From: Gracilibacillus oryzae
GTDB lineage: Bacteria > Bacillota > Bacilli > Bacillales > Amphibacillaceae
Assembly (NCBI RefSeq): GCF_009498735.1
Contig: NZ_ML762436.1
Coordinates: forward strand, 38,725-99,385
Direction: 5' to 3'
Length of the DNA: 60,661 nucleotides
Below, piece after piece: positions 33,720-43,908 of the stretch (positions are counted from its first letter, which is position 1; each line of letters opens with the position of its first letter). The notes under the pieces are model-generated. The model worked only from the letters and a program-made list of their open reading frames with translations, did no database searches and was not told the origin of the DNA. Made by a program: the position numbers and the translations under genes.

Positions 33720-34661
33720 ATGATGATATCGAAGGAAACGTTTAAAAAGACAAGTGATTGGATGAAAAGAAATGCAAGACCGTTAGAAGCTGCCAGGTGG
33801 GATTATTTGTTTAATGGCAATAATAAAGAGGGTGTAATGAGAGTTTTACAAGCGTACCAAAATGACGATGGAGGATTTGGTCAAGGAATAGAGCCGGATT
33901 TCTGGTTACCTTCTTCTTCCTCCATTGCTTCATGGTTTGCTGGTCAAATTCTGCTGGAAGTGGAAGCCTCGAAAGATGATGAGATGGTTGCTGCATTAAT
34001 AGATTATTTAGTTGATACCTGTAATAGAGAGTTAGGATTATGGGTGACTGTTTTACCAGAAAATAATGACTACCCACATGCACCATGGTGGCATTGGGAA
34101 GAGAATGTTCAAGAAAATTGGATGTACAATCCGACTGCAGAATTAGCTGGTCTTCTTTTGTATTGGTCTGAGGAGCAAAGTGAGGCATTTCTCCTTGCGA
34201 ATGAAGTGCTGGGTCAAGCTTTGAGACGATTAATGGAAGCTGAGCAGATGGATTTCCACGAGATCAATAATTATCAGCAATTATACAAAATCATATCAAG
34301 TAAGGGAGCAAGCACTACTGACCGTCTATCTTACACATTGGATCAAATTTTTACCAAAATATCAGCATTAATTGACGATAGTGTCGAAAAGGACATAAGT
34401 TTATGGGCAACAGGGTATAGACCTTTACCATTAACTTTTGCAGTAAGTCCCGAAGATCCTTTTTATCATACAATTGATGTTGATTTGATTGAAGCTAATT
34501 TACTTTTTTATAGAAAGCAAATGAATGATGAGGGGATTTGGAATATCGCATGGGACTGGCGGCAATTTCCAGAAGAATTTCCTGTAGCCAGAAGGTATTG
34601 GGAAGGAATACAAGCTATCAACAGATACAAAATAATAAAGTCATTTCATTGGTTAGAATAA
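33720..34661 (+). CDS. Prenyltransferase / squalene-cyclase-like alpha-toroid protein, function unknown
   Basis: 313 aa, soluble, Trp-rich. The stretch YQNDDGGFGQGIEPDFWLP near residue 44 resembles the QxxDGGF repeat of terpene cyclases and protein prenyltransferases, and spaced Trp/helical repeats continue through the protein. The catalytic DxDD or DxTA motifs of squalene-hopene cyclases are not visible and half of the usual repeats are missing, so a cyclase activity is doubtful. It follows the LysR gene by 73 bp with its own AAGGGAGAG ribosome site. I cannot name its substrate or partner. Confidence 0.6.
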   Translation: MMISKETFKKTSDWMKRNARPLEAARWDYLFNGNNKEGVMRVLQAYQNDDGGFGQGIEPDFWLPSSSSIASWFAGQILLEVEASKDDEMVAALIDYLVDTCNRELGLWVTVLPENNDYPHAPWWHWEENVQENWMYNPTAELAGLLLYWSEEQSEAFLLANEVLGQALRRLMEAEQMDFHEINNYQQLYKIISSKGASTTDRLSYTLDQIFTKISALIDDSVEKDISLWATGYRPLPLTFAVSPEDPFYHTIDVDLIEANLLFYRKQMNDEGIWNIAWDWRQFPEEFPVARRYWEGIQAINRYKIIKSFHWLE

Positions 34662-36165
<1,504 letters not shown>

Positions 36166-36205
36166 TTAATATGTGATAATATTTTACCGTTAAGGATGGT
36201 TCTTT

Positions 36206-37363
36206 ATGAAAATTTTAGTGATCACAGAAACATTCTTACCATCAACGGATGGAGTTGTGACTCGCTTAACTAACAGTATTCGCTATTTCTTAAAATCAGG
36301 TCATCAGGTGCAGATTATTGCACCTGATCTTGGCGTATATGAATTTGAGGGTGCAAAGGTGATAGGTGCAAAAGCAACAAGACTTTTTTTCTATCGCTCA
36401 AAGCAATTCGCACTGCCGTCAAGTAAAGTAAAACAAATGATACAGTCCTATGACCCTGATGTCATTCATGTAGTAAATCCTGCATTACTCGGAGCTTCAG
36501 GTGTCTATTATGCCAAAAAATTAGGTTATCCTCTGTTAGCATCCTACCATACTCAAGTGCCGAAATATGCAGATTATTATCATTTATCGATTTTTAAAGG
36601 GCTGTTATGGTGGTATTTCCGTAAATTGCATAACATGGCAGATTTAAATCTGTGTACATCGCAAGTCGTTCACCAAGAGTTAGTAGAGCAGGGCTTTAAC
36701 AATATTCATGTATGGAAAAGGGGTGTTGATACTACCTTGTATCATCCTCGTCATTATAATGATTCTATGCGTGAGAAACTAACAAATGGAGAAGTAAATA
36801 AAAAACTGCTATTATATGTTGGCAGATTAGCTCCGGAAAAAGAAATTGAAAAAATCAGAAATTTATTAGAAGCTTCTGATCAGTTTGTTCTTGCCATTGT
36901 TGGAGATGGTCCTCACCGGGAAGTGTTAGAAACTCATTTCCAAGGAACAAATACAGTCTTTACAGGCTATATGCATGGGCAGGAATTAGCAAGCGCCTAT
37001 GCTTCTTCGGACGTATTCGTCTTTCCATCCACAACGGAAACATTAGGATTAGTTATTACGGAGGCAATGGCTTCAGGATTGCCAATTGTCGCAGCTAAAA
37101 GTGGGCCAACCTGTGAGCAAATAGATGATGGACAAACTGGACTATTGTATGACCAGCATATAGATGGAGACTTTACACGGACCATTTTGCAATTTGAAGA
37201 TGAAACGTTACGAAAAAGACTTGCCAAAAAGGCACGTGATGAAATAGCTGATATGGGCTGGGATGCTCAATCGAAGCAGGTTCTAGATTTTTATCATGAA
37301 TTATCAGGATCCAAGCAGGCAAGTTATACAGACTTAGACAAGGAAAACGAGCAAAGTAAATAA
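36206..37363 (+). CDS. sqdX: GT4 glycosyltransferase, SqdX-like sulfoquinovosyltransferase
   Basis: 385 aa, GT-B fold family 4. The N-terminal part starts ILVITETFLPSTDGVVTRL, and the acceptor-side block ASYHTQVPKYADYYHL is typical of SQD2/SqdX and related diacylglycerol glycosyltransferases. The donor-site E-x7-E motif is in TETLGLVITEA near residue 275. Being directly behind sqdB, it very likely transfers sulfoquinovose to diacylglycerol to give SQDG at the inner membrane face. Alternative: a glucosyl- or mannosyl-transferase such as MgtA/PimB; the linkage to sqdB decides. AAGGATGG precedes ATG. Confidence 0.82.
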   Translation: MKILVITETFLPSTDGVVTRLTNSIRYFLKSGHQVQIIAPDLGVYEFEGAKVIGAKATRLFFYRSKQFALPSSKVKQMIQSYDPDVIHVVNPALLGASGVYYAKKLGYPLLASYHTQVPKYADYYHLSIFKGLLWWYFRKLHNMADLNLCTSQVVHQELVEQGFNNIHVWKRGVDTTLYHPRHYNDSMREKLTNGEVNKKLLLYVGRLAPEKEIEKIRNLLEASDQFVLAIVGDGPHREVLETHFQGTNTVFTGYMHGQELASAYASSDVFVFPSTTETLGLVITEAMASGLPIVAAKSGPTCEQIDDGQTGLLYDQHIDGDFTRTILQFEDETLRKRLAKKARDEIADMGWDAQSKQVLDFYHELSGSKQASYTDLDKENEQSK

Positions 37364-37386
37364 ACTTGCATCACTGGAGTGTCTTT

Positions 37387-37836
37387 ATGAGTACCGTAAA
37401 AAGAAAAAGTGGCCGTTTTCAGTTTTTACAATTTGGGATTATCGGTGTTGGTAATGCACTTATTGATATTGGAACACTTAACCTTTTATTATTACTTTTT
37501 TATACCGACGACAGAATGTTGTTGCTTGTCTATAATACCATTTCCTATAGTCTGGCTGTTGCAAACAGTTATTTTTGGAATGCCAGTGTGACTTTCAATC
37601 GAACATCAGAAGGAAGCAATTATCAACGAATTGGCTTTTTTATTCAAGCACTTATTAGTCTGGGAATCAGCAATATTGTATTTATTGGACTGAACAGCCT
37701 GATGGAATGGTTAGGAGTGCTTAATTGGTTAAGGTATAATCTCGCCAAAGGACTCGCAATGCTTCTTTCCTCTTTAGCTAGTTTTTTTATGGTAAAATAT
37801 TATGTTTTTAAAGATTATAAAAAGAGAAATGTATAA
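37387..37836 (+). CDS. GtrA family membrane protein
   Basis: 149 aa with four membrane helices, the GtrA form: FLQFGIIGVGNALIDIGTLN, NSYFWNASVTF, and a final basic tail after FFMVKYYVFKDYKK. GtrA proteins are thought to flip or present lipid-linked sugars. ATG at 37387 has GGAG 8 nt upstream and is preferred over 37366, which overlaps no ribosome site. It ends the sulfolipid operon and may handle the lipid product or its carrier; this role is inference from position. Confidence 0.82.
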   Translation: MSTVKRKSGRFQFLQFGIIGVGNALIDIGTLNLLLLLFYTDDRMLLLVYNTISYSLAVANSYFWNASVTFNRTSEGSNYQRIGFFIQALISLGISNIVFIGLNSLMEWLGVLNWLRYNLAKGLAMLLSSLASFFMVKYYVFKDYKKRNV

Positions 37837-37902
37837 GCTTTTACCTGTAATATTTCACCATTTATGCTAAACTAACAAGAAACTAGTGCAGGAGGTATAT
37901 AG

Positions 37903-38295
37903 ATGGATTTCTATCTTAAAGAGGGTGGACTGCGAACAAAATTGCCATATGGGGAACTGGATATTTCCGGTAATGAGGAATGCGGATATCGTCCTTATCA
38001 ATTAATGGTTGCTTCTATTGCAGGCTGCAGCGGATCTGTATTTCGTAAAGTTTTGGAAAAGCAAAGGATTAATATAGATGACTTACATATTAGTGCAGAA
38101 GTCACACGAAATCCAGATGAGGCGAATCGTTTAGAATCAATTGATTTGCACTTTGTTGTGAAAGGCGCGCACTTAAATCGGGAAAAACTTGAAAAGACAC
38201 TTGAAGTAGCAAGGAAAAATTGTTCCATGATCAGGACAATCGAGAACTCTGTGAAAATAACGGAATCATTAGAAATTATCAAATTAAGCAATTAA
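37903..38295 (+). CDS. OsmC family protein
   Basis: 130 aa. The two redox cysteines of the OsmC/Ohr fold are present (ASIAGCSGSVF near residue 45 and ARKNCSMIRTIENSVKI near residue 107), with the central helix between. Members reduce organic hydroperoxides or similar thiol-reactive compounds. The sequence is nearer the YhfA/YmaD-type OsmC branch than Ohr. GGAGG precedes ATG by 8 nt. Single gene. Confidence 0.82.
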   Translation: MDFYLKEGGLRTKLPYGELDISGNEECGYRPYQLMVASIAGCSGSVFRKVLEKQRINIDDLHISAEVTRNPDEANRLESIDLHFVVKGAHLNREKLEKTLEVARKNCSMIRTIENSVKITESLEIIKLSN

Positions 38296-38356
38296 ATGTA
38301 ACGAATAAATCTTTATTAATTACCCTACACTAAGGAAAAAAGAAAGGGCGAAATTA

Positions 38357-39121
38357 ATGAAGAAAATAGTATTATCCTTAATACTGCTATTTATAATATG
38401 TATCAATCCATTGTATGCGGAGAAACTCGAGATCCCTAATCATGTTGTTCCGGTTGAAAAGGAAAACACAGCTCAACAAATGAAAGAAGAAGAAACAATT
38501 GCCGAGCCTAGTGAATTTGTTAAAGAGTTAATCGATAGTGTTGACATTAAAATAGAAAATCCTGACTTGGTTAAAATGCTTAATGAATCGGAAATTAATC
38601 CATCCCCTCTTGCAATTGGATACAGGGGTAATGTGTATTTAGGCCACTGGCCATTGCGCTATGATTCTAAGGAGTCAAATGTTAATTGGGAATTTCAACT
38701 AATTAATAATAATGAAGCAAATAACTACAATGGTGAGAAAAATATCGGGATTAATTATGAGCAATTAGAAGAGAAGCATATCAAGGGCGGATTGACATCA
38801 AAAGTAAACCACCCTGATCAGATTATGACAATGATCATAAATTCTGCTGAAAAAAGACATTCTATTCCGTTAACATTTCATGCGGTATTTGGCAAAGGAA
38901 CAAGGTTGAGCCAGACATATGACGTACCAGTAAATAAAGTTGGTTCATTAAAAGCATTTGCTTCCGCATTGCAGGAAAAAGGACAGATTACCTTTGGTGA
39001 AGTGTATATTGAACTGAAGGGTTCCAAGAAGAAACTGGTGGTAAAGAATGTCACGAAACAAGAAGTTGGAGCATTTATCCCAGTAGAAAATCATATAGCA
39101 TTTTCATATAAAAATTATTAA
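38357..39121 (+). CDS. yfkD: YfkD family secreted protein
   Basis: 254 aa. N-terminal signal peptide (MKKIVLSLILLFIICINPLYA) with likely cleavage after Ala21. The mature part has the YfkD blocks GYRGNVYLGHWPLRYDS, VNWEFQLIN, GGLTSKV and GAFIPVENHIAFSY. Function is unknown; B. subtilis yfkD belongs to the stress-linked yfk region, several of whose genes occur in this window. AAAGGGCG lies upstream of ATG and a terminator follows. Confidence 0.85.
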   Translation: MKKIVLSLILLFIICINPLYAEKLEIPNHVVPVEKENTAQQMKEEETIAEPSEFVKELIDSVDIKIENPDLVKMLNESEINPSPLAIGYRGNVYLGHWPLRYDSKESNVNWEFQLINNNEANNYNGEKNIGINYEQLEEKHIKGGLTSKVNHPDQIMTMIINSAEKRHSIPLTFHAVFGKGTRLSQTYDVPVNKVGSLKAFASALQEKGQITFGEVYIELKGSKKKLVVKNVTKQEVGAFIPVENHIAFSYKNY

Positions 39122-39130
39122 GATCTCTAT

Positions 39131-39156
39131 AACCCTGCTATTATTGCAGGGTTTTT
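39131..39156 (+). terminator. Intrinsic terminator of yfkD
   Basis: An 8-bp perfect stem (AACCCTGC / GCAGGGTT) with a 7-nt loop followed by TTT, 10 nt after the stop codon. Confidence 0.88.
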
Positions 39157-39311
39157 GATCTTTAAAAGAAATTTCACATACAAAAAAGTGCATATCTTTA
39201 GAGAGGTCTTGATCAGCTGCTATTGCCAAACAGACGGTGGACAATCAGGGTAAAATACATTAGTATTGTCAATGGAATTCAAAAACTATACAAGAAAAAG
39301 GGGCTTTACTT

Positions 39312-39470
39312 GTGGCAGAACAAAATCCAAAAATTCAACAATTAAGATTACAATTAGAACGATTTATTGAGCAGTTAGATCAACTTGATCCAGAGGAGAC
39401 TTCTGTTGAAGATGTGGATCAACTAATTGAGTTAATTGAAAAAATTGAGCAAAATCTAGATAGAAAATAA
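39312..39470 (+). CDS. SE1561 family small protein
   Basis: 52 aa from GTG to TAA, with AAGGGGC about 8 nt upstream. The peptide starts MAEQNPKIQQLRLQLERFIE and contains LDQLDPEETSVEDVDQLIEL. The segment LDxxDPEETSxEDxDxLI is the signature of the SE1561 family found in staphylococci and bacilli. It is predicted to be two short helices, cytoplasmic. Role unknown. It ends 15 bp before the YuiF-like antiporter and probably shares its transcript. Confidence 0.75.
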   Translation: MAEQNPKIQQLRLQLERFIEQLDQLDPEETSVEDVDQLIELIEKIEQNLDRK

Positions 39471-39485
39471 GAGAGGGTTATCGGT

Positions 39486-40802
39486 ATGGAATGGGTTGCT
39501 GTAGCATCAATAATAACGATGCTCATCTTAAGTCTACTTCGTGTCCATGTTATTTTTTCTATAATCATTGCCGCAATTGTTGCGGGTGTTTTATCAGGAA
39601 TGAATATCCAGGATACAATTGAAATGCTTATTAATGGAATGGGTGGACAATCAAGTACTGCTTTAAGTTACATTTTGTTAGGTGTTTTTGCCGTAATGAT
39701 TAATTATACAGGCATTACAACAATACTTGTTCGGGGATTAATTCGCGTTTTAACAGGTAAGAAAACAATGATCGTGTTAGTTATTGCTGGAATAGCATGT
39801 TTATCACAAAATGCTATTCCAGTCCACATTGCTTTTATTCCAATTCTGATACCGCCATTATTAAAAATATTTGATCAAATGAAATTAGATCGCCGGGCTG
39901 TTGCAACAGCATTAACTTTCGGTTTAAAAGCACCTTATATGGCGATTCCAATTGGATTCGGTCTTATTTTTCATGAAACGATTCAAGAAGGTATGAAAGC
40001 AAATGGAGTAGAATTATCGGTTAATGAAATTGCTTTATCACTGTTAATACCAGTGCTTGGTATGGTGATTGGTCTATTGATCGCTGTTTTTATCACTTAT
40101 CGAAAAGATCGTGAAGCGAAGCAATGGCTTCCTGTTAATTGGCAAGAGGAGAATAGTGATAAGGACAATGACATAACATTTCAAACAAAACATGTGCTAA
40201 CTATTGTCGCAATCATTATTGCATTACTGGTACAAATATTTACAGAAAAAGAAGGGCTTGTAATTGGTGCCTTGTCTGGTATTATAAGTATGGTCATTTT
40301 CTTCGCAGTACCATTAAAAGAGGGAGATGCCTTTGTTCAAAAAGGTGTGACAATGATGGGGACCATTGCATTTGTAATGCTGGTCGCATCAGGTTTTGCT
40401 GCCATCCTTAAAAACACTGGAGCTGTTAATGCACTTGTAGAATCCTCTTCAGCAATGCTTGGCAACAATCATGCAGTTATCTCGTTTATTTTATTATTAG
40501 TAGGTCTGCTAATTACCCTAGGTATAGGATCATCATTTGGAACAATCCCGATTATCGCTGCATTATATGTTCCGATTTGTGCTGCTGCAGGCTTTTCTCC
40601 TATGGCGATCGCGACATTAATCGGTACAGCTGCTGCATTAGGGGATGCTGGTTCTCCGGCTTCTGACAGTACGATGGGCCCTACTTCCGGTTTAAGTGCA
40701 GACGGGAAACATCATCATATTTGGGATACTTGTGTACCGACATTTTTACATTTTAATATCCCTTTGTTTATTTTTGGCTGGTTTGCCAGCATTATTTTAT
40801 AA
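39486..40802 (+). CDS. YuiF-like Na+/H+ antiporter or amino-acid transporter (NhaC/ion-transporter superfamily)
   Basis: 438 aa with about eleven membrane helices. Blocks LSYILLGVFAVMINYTGIT, SQNAIPVHIAFIPILIPPLL and GTAAALGDAGSPASDSTMGPT are those of the Na+/H+ antiporter family that includes B. subtilis YuiF; charged and small residues in the last block likely line the ion path. A cytoplasmic loop rich in Glu/Asp lies near residue 220. Ion or amino-acid specificity is not settled for this family. GAGAGGG precedes ATG. Confidence 0.8.
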   Translation: MEWVAVASIITMLILSLLRVHVIFSIIIAAIVAGVLSGMNIQDTIEMLINGMGGQSSTALSYILLGVFAVMINYTGITTILVRGLIRVLTGKKTMIVLVIAGIACLSQNAIPVHIAFIPILIPPLLKIFDQMKLDRRAVATALTFGLKAPYMAIPIGFGLIFHETIQEGMKANGVELSVNEIALSLLIPVLGMVIGLLIAVFITYRKDREAKQWLPVNWQEENSDKDNDITFQTKHVLTIVAIIIALLVQIFTEKEGLVIGALSGIISMVIFFAVPLKEGDAFVQKGVTMMGTIAFVMLVASGFAAILKNTGAVNALVESSSAMLGNNHAVISFILLLVGLLITLGIGSSFGTIPIIAALYVPICAAAGFSPMAIATLIGTAAALGDAGSPASDSTMGPTSGLSADGKHHHIWDTCVPTFLHFNIPLFIFGWFASIIL

Positions 40803-40860
40803 TTTCTTAGCATAATTTCACCTTCGAATAAGGAAACTAGAAATAAAAAAGGTGATGGAA

Positions 40861-41646
40861 ATGCAAAAATTATATGTGATTTTATTGATTGGTGTTATCT
40901 CCGCGCTAATGCCACTGGAAATATCTGCAGCAAGTTATGGCTGGGGTTATAAGAAAGCAACAGATCATCAGCCGCCCGAGGTTGGCAAATATAAAGCCAT
41001 TCTGGATAAGTACAACAGTATTTATCTAGATCCATCTGGAGACAAACATGTATACCTGACATTTGATAATGGTTATGAAGCAGGATTTACAGAACAGATT
41101 CTGGATGTGTTAAAAAAAGAAAATGTCCCGGCGACGTTCTTCTTAACAGGACATTATGTGGAAGACAAACCTGATTTAGTAAAGCGGATGTTAAAGGAAG
41201 GCCATATTATTGGCAACCACTCAGATACTCATAGAGATTTTACCAAATTGTCCAAAGAAGAGTTAAAAGAGGATATTGAAATATTAACGAACAAGTTAAA
41301 AAAAGTGGATAAAGATGCAGTGGTTCAATATGTTAGACCTCCAAAAGGAACCTTTAATGAGCAATCATTGCAATGGGCAAATGAACTTGGCTACACTCAT
41401 GTTTTCTGGTCTTTGGCTTTTGTTGATTGGAATGAAGGACAGGAAAAAGGCTGGGAATATGCATACAACCAAGTAATTGACCAAATTCACCCTGGAGCAA
41501 TTATCCTAATGCACACAGTTTCAGAAGATAATGCAGATGGATTGGCACCAATTATTAAAGAACTGAAAAAACAAGGATATAAATTTAAAAGTTTGGATGA
41601 TTTAATGTTGAAAAACTTACTTCCAAAAGAAGTTATTGGACTATAA
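40861..41646 (+). CDS. pdaA: Polysaccharide deacetylase PdaA (muramic delta-lactam formation)
   Basis: 261 aa with an N-terminal signal peptide (MQKLYVILLIGVISALMPLE). The NodB domain has motif 1 as LTFDNGYE rather than TFDDG, which marks the PdaA group, then NHSDTHRDF (metal His pair), RPPKGTFN and HPGAIILMH. PdaA deacetylates muramic acid in spore cortex peptidoglycan, a step toward muramic delta-lactam needed for germination. This supports a spore-forming host. ATG at 40861 follows AAAGGTGAT; GTG and ATG upstream fall inside that site. Confidence 0.9.
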   Translation: MQKLYVILLIGVISALMPLEISAASYGWGYKKATDHQPPEVGKYKAILDKYNSIYLDPSGDKHVYLTFDNGYEAGFTEQILDVLKKENVPATFFLTGHYVEDKPDLVKRMLKEGHIIGNHSDTHRDFTKLSKEELKEDIEILTNKLKKVDKDAVVQYVRPPKGTFNEQSLQWANELGYTHVFWSLAFVDWNEGQEKGWEYAYNQVIDQIHPGAIILMHTVSEDNADGLAPIIKELKKQGYKFKSLDDLMLKNLLPKEVIGL

Positions 41647-41680
41647 AAAACTTGGCGGGATAGAACCGCCAAGTTTTTTT
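41645..41680. terminator. Bidirectional terminator between pdaA and ppk
   Basis: An 11-bp perfect stem (AAACTTGGCGG / CCGCCAAGTTT) with A/T runs on both sides; it serves both convergent genes and touches the ppk stop codon. Confidence 0.92.
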
Positions 41681-43775
41681 ATTCTTCGTCATCTAATAAA
41701 CGATAAGCCATGCCAAATAGTACAAGCTGGCTGTCAACTAGAGGTTCCGTACTTTGATCTTTAACATGAGTATAACTGCCATCACTGTGTTGTATTCTCA
41801 TTTTCGCTGTATCATGCAACATAATATTTAATAATTCCAGCACTCTTGATTTAATTCGGCCTTCAAATAATGGAAACATGAGTTCAACACGCTTTACCAT
41901 ATTACGTGTCATTAAATCTGCAGAAGACAGGAACAGTTTCTCTTCACCATTATGATGGAAGTAATAAATCCGGCTGTGTTCTAAGAACCTTCCAACAATA
42001 CTTCTGACATTGATATTTTCACTAATTCCGTTAATACCTGGTTTTAAACAGCAAATTCCGCGAATGATTAAATCGATTTTCACTCCAGCTTGGGATGCTT
42101 CGTAAAATTTCTGAATTAATGGTTTGTCTGTTAAAGAGTTCATTTTGGCAATAATTCGGCCATTTCCATATTTCTTATGATAACTGATTTCTGCATCGAT
42201 GTATTGAATGATATCATTACGGATATCGAATGGTGACATGGATAGATGGTGGAATTCAGGTTTTTCCGTATACCCACTCAAATAATTAAAGAAATTAGTA
42301 GCATCTATCCCGAATTTCCGCTTTGTGGTCAGGTAGGACATATCAGTATAAAATTTAGCTGTCTGGTCATTATAGTTGCCTGTTCCTAAGTGCACCACAC
42401 GTTCTATATGATTGTTCGTTCTTCTGACAACTAATGTTATCTTACTGTGTGTTTTTAAAGAAATCATTCCATAAATAACATGGCACCCTGCCTTTTCCAG
42501 CATTTTTGCCCATTGCACATTATTCTCTTCATCAAACCTTGCCTTTAATTCTACAAGAACAGTTACTTGCTTACCGTTTTCAGCAGCCCTTTTAAGCCCT
42601 TCTATAATTGGAGAATCTCCACTCACCCGATACAATGTCTGTTTAATTGCCAAGACTTCCGGGTCATCAGCTGCCTCGCTTATTAAATCGATAACGGGTG
42701 CAAATGATTCATATGGATGATGGAGAAAGATATCCCTTTTCCGCACCGCCTCATAAATAGTTTCATCTTCATGAATGTCCTGTGGCGGCTGAGGGATTAA
42801 TGTCTGATAAACCAGATGTTCATAATCCTTTTTCAAGGTGCTGTAAAAATCAGCTAAAAAAGTTAAGTCTAATGGGCCGTTGATAATATACAGGTCCTTA
42901 TGATGAATTTCCAGGACGTGTAAAAGAAATTCAATCATCTGCGGATTTTCTTCCCGTGCATCTACTTCTAGACGTACAGCTGCGCCCCATTTCCGTTTTT
43001 TAAGTTCTTTTTCAATTTCCTTCAGTAAATCACGTGCACCTTCTTCATGGATTTCCATATCAGCATTTCTTGTAATCCGGAATGTTGTCGTTGATTTTAC
43101 TTTATACCCTTTGAAAAACTTGCCGATATAATAGCTTATAAGATCTTCCAGTAATATAAATTGGTTAGAGTCTTCAATGCGAATAAATCTATCTAACAAT
43201 ACCGGTACCTGCACAATAGCTGTTCTCAGCTGATCAGAGTCTAAATCTAATAAATCCTCTAATTGTACGGCTAAATTAATTGATTTATTCAGCAGCATTG
43301 GAAAGGCACGATACGCATCAATTGCCATTGGCGTTAATACAGGAAATATATGTTCATCAAAGTAATTTTCAAAATTATTTAATTGCGTATTTGTTAAATC
43401 ACTTATGTTTAATATCTTGATTCCAGCTTCATCAAGAGGGGTTGTTAAACTTCGGTATATATCATACTGTGAATCAACTAATTGATGGTTGAATTTCGAT
43501 ATTTTTGATAACTGTTCTTTTGGAGTAAGGCCGGATTTATTATCTTTTCGATTAAAACCAGCTTTTACTTGATCCTTCAGTCCAGCAACTCTTACCATGA
43601 AAAATTCATCTAAATTTGATGAAAAAATAGAGAGAAAACGAAGTCTTTCCAATAGAGGATTACTCTCATCATCTGCTTCACCTAGTACTCTTTTATTAAA
43701 AGATAACCAACTTATCTCCCTGTTATTATAATAGGAAGGCAGTCCAAGTTCTTTGTCTATTTCATTTGTTATCAT
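41679..43775 (-). CDS. ppk: Polyphosphate kinase 1
   Basis: 698 aa, full length. It polymerises the gamma-phosphate of ATP into polyphosphate, reversibly. The N-terminal domain starts NREISWLSFNKRVLGEA. The catalytic phospholipase-D-like domains contain HSKITLVVRR (autophosphorylated His), YNDQTAKFYTDMSY and the second His region FLEHSRIYYFHHNGEE. AAGGATGATT precedes ATG. It follows ppx by 133 bp on the same strand, a typical ppx-ppk pair, here with the phosphatase first. Confidence 0.95.
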   Translation of the reverse strand: MITNEIDKELGLPSYYNNREISWLSFNKRVLGEADDESNPLLERLRFLSIFSSNLDEFFMVRVAGLKDQVKAGFNRKDNKSGLTPKEQLSKISKFNHQLVDSQYDIYRSLTTPLDEAGIKILNISDLTNTQLNNFENYFDEHIFPVLTPMAIDAYRAFPMLLNKSINLAVQLEDLLDLDSDQLRTAIVQVPVLLDRFIRIEDSNQFILLEDLISYYIGKFFKGYKVKSTTTFRITRNADMEIHEEGARDLLKEIEKELKKRKWGAAVRLEVDAREENPQMIEFLLHVLEIHHKDLYIINGPLDLTFLADFYSTLKKDYEHLVYQTLIPQPPQDIHEDETIYEAVRKRDIFLHHPYESFAPVIDLISEAADDPEVLAIKQTLYRVSGDSPIIEGLKRAAENGKQVTVLVELKARFDEENNVQWAKMLEKAGCHVIYGMISLKTHSKITLVVRRTNNHIERVVHLGTGNYNDQTAKFYTDMSYLTTKRKFGIDATNFFNYLSGYTEKPEFHHLSMSPFDIRNDIIQYIDAEISYHKKYGNGRIIAKMNSLTDKPLIQKFYEASQAGVKIDLIIRGICCLKPGINGISENINVRSIVGRFLEHSRIYYFHHNGEEKLFLSSADLMTRNMVKRVELMFPLFEGRIKSRVLELLNIMLHDTAKMRIQHSDGSYTHVKDQSTEPLVDSQLVLFGMAYRLLDDEE

Positions 43776-43908
43776 TGTTAATCATCCTTTTTTGCAGTTT
43801 AATGAAAGTCTTTTAATAAAATGCATAATGTCGAATATACAAATTACCCTACTCTATCATAACTTTATTAAAAGGAACTTTTGTTAATTCAGTGTAAAAA
43901 ATTGTAAA

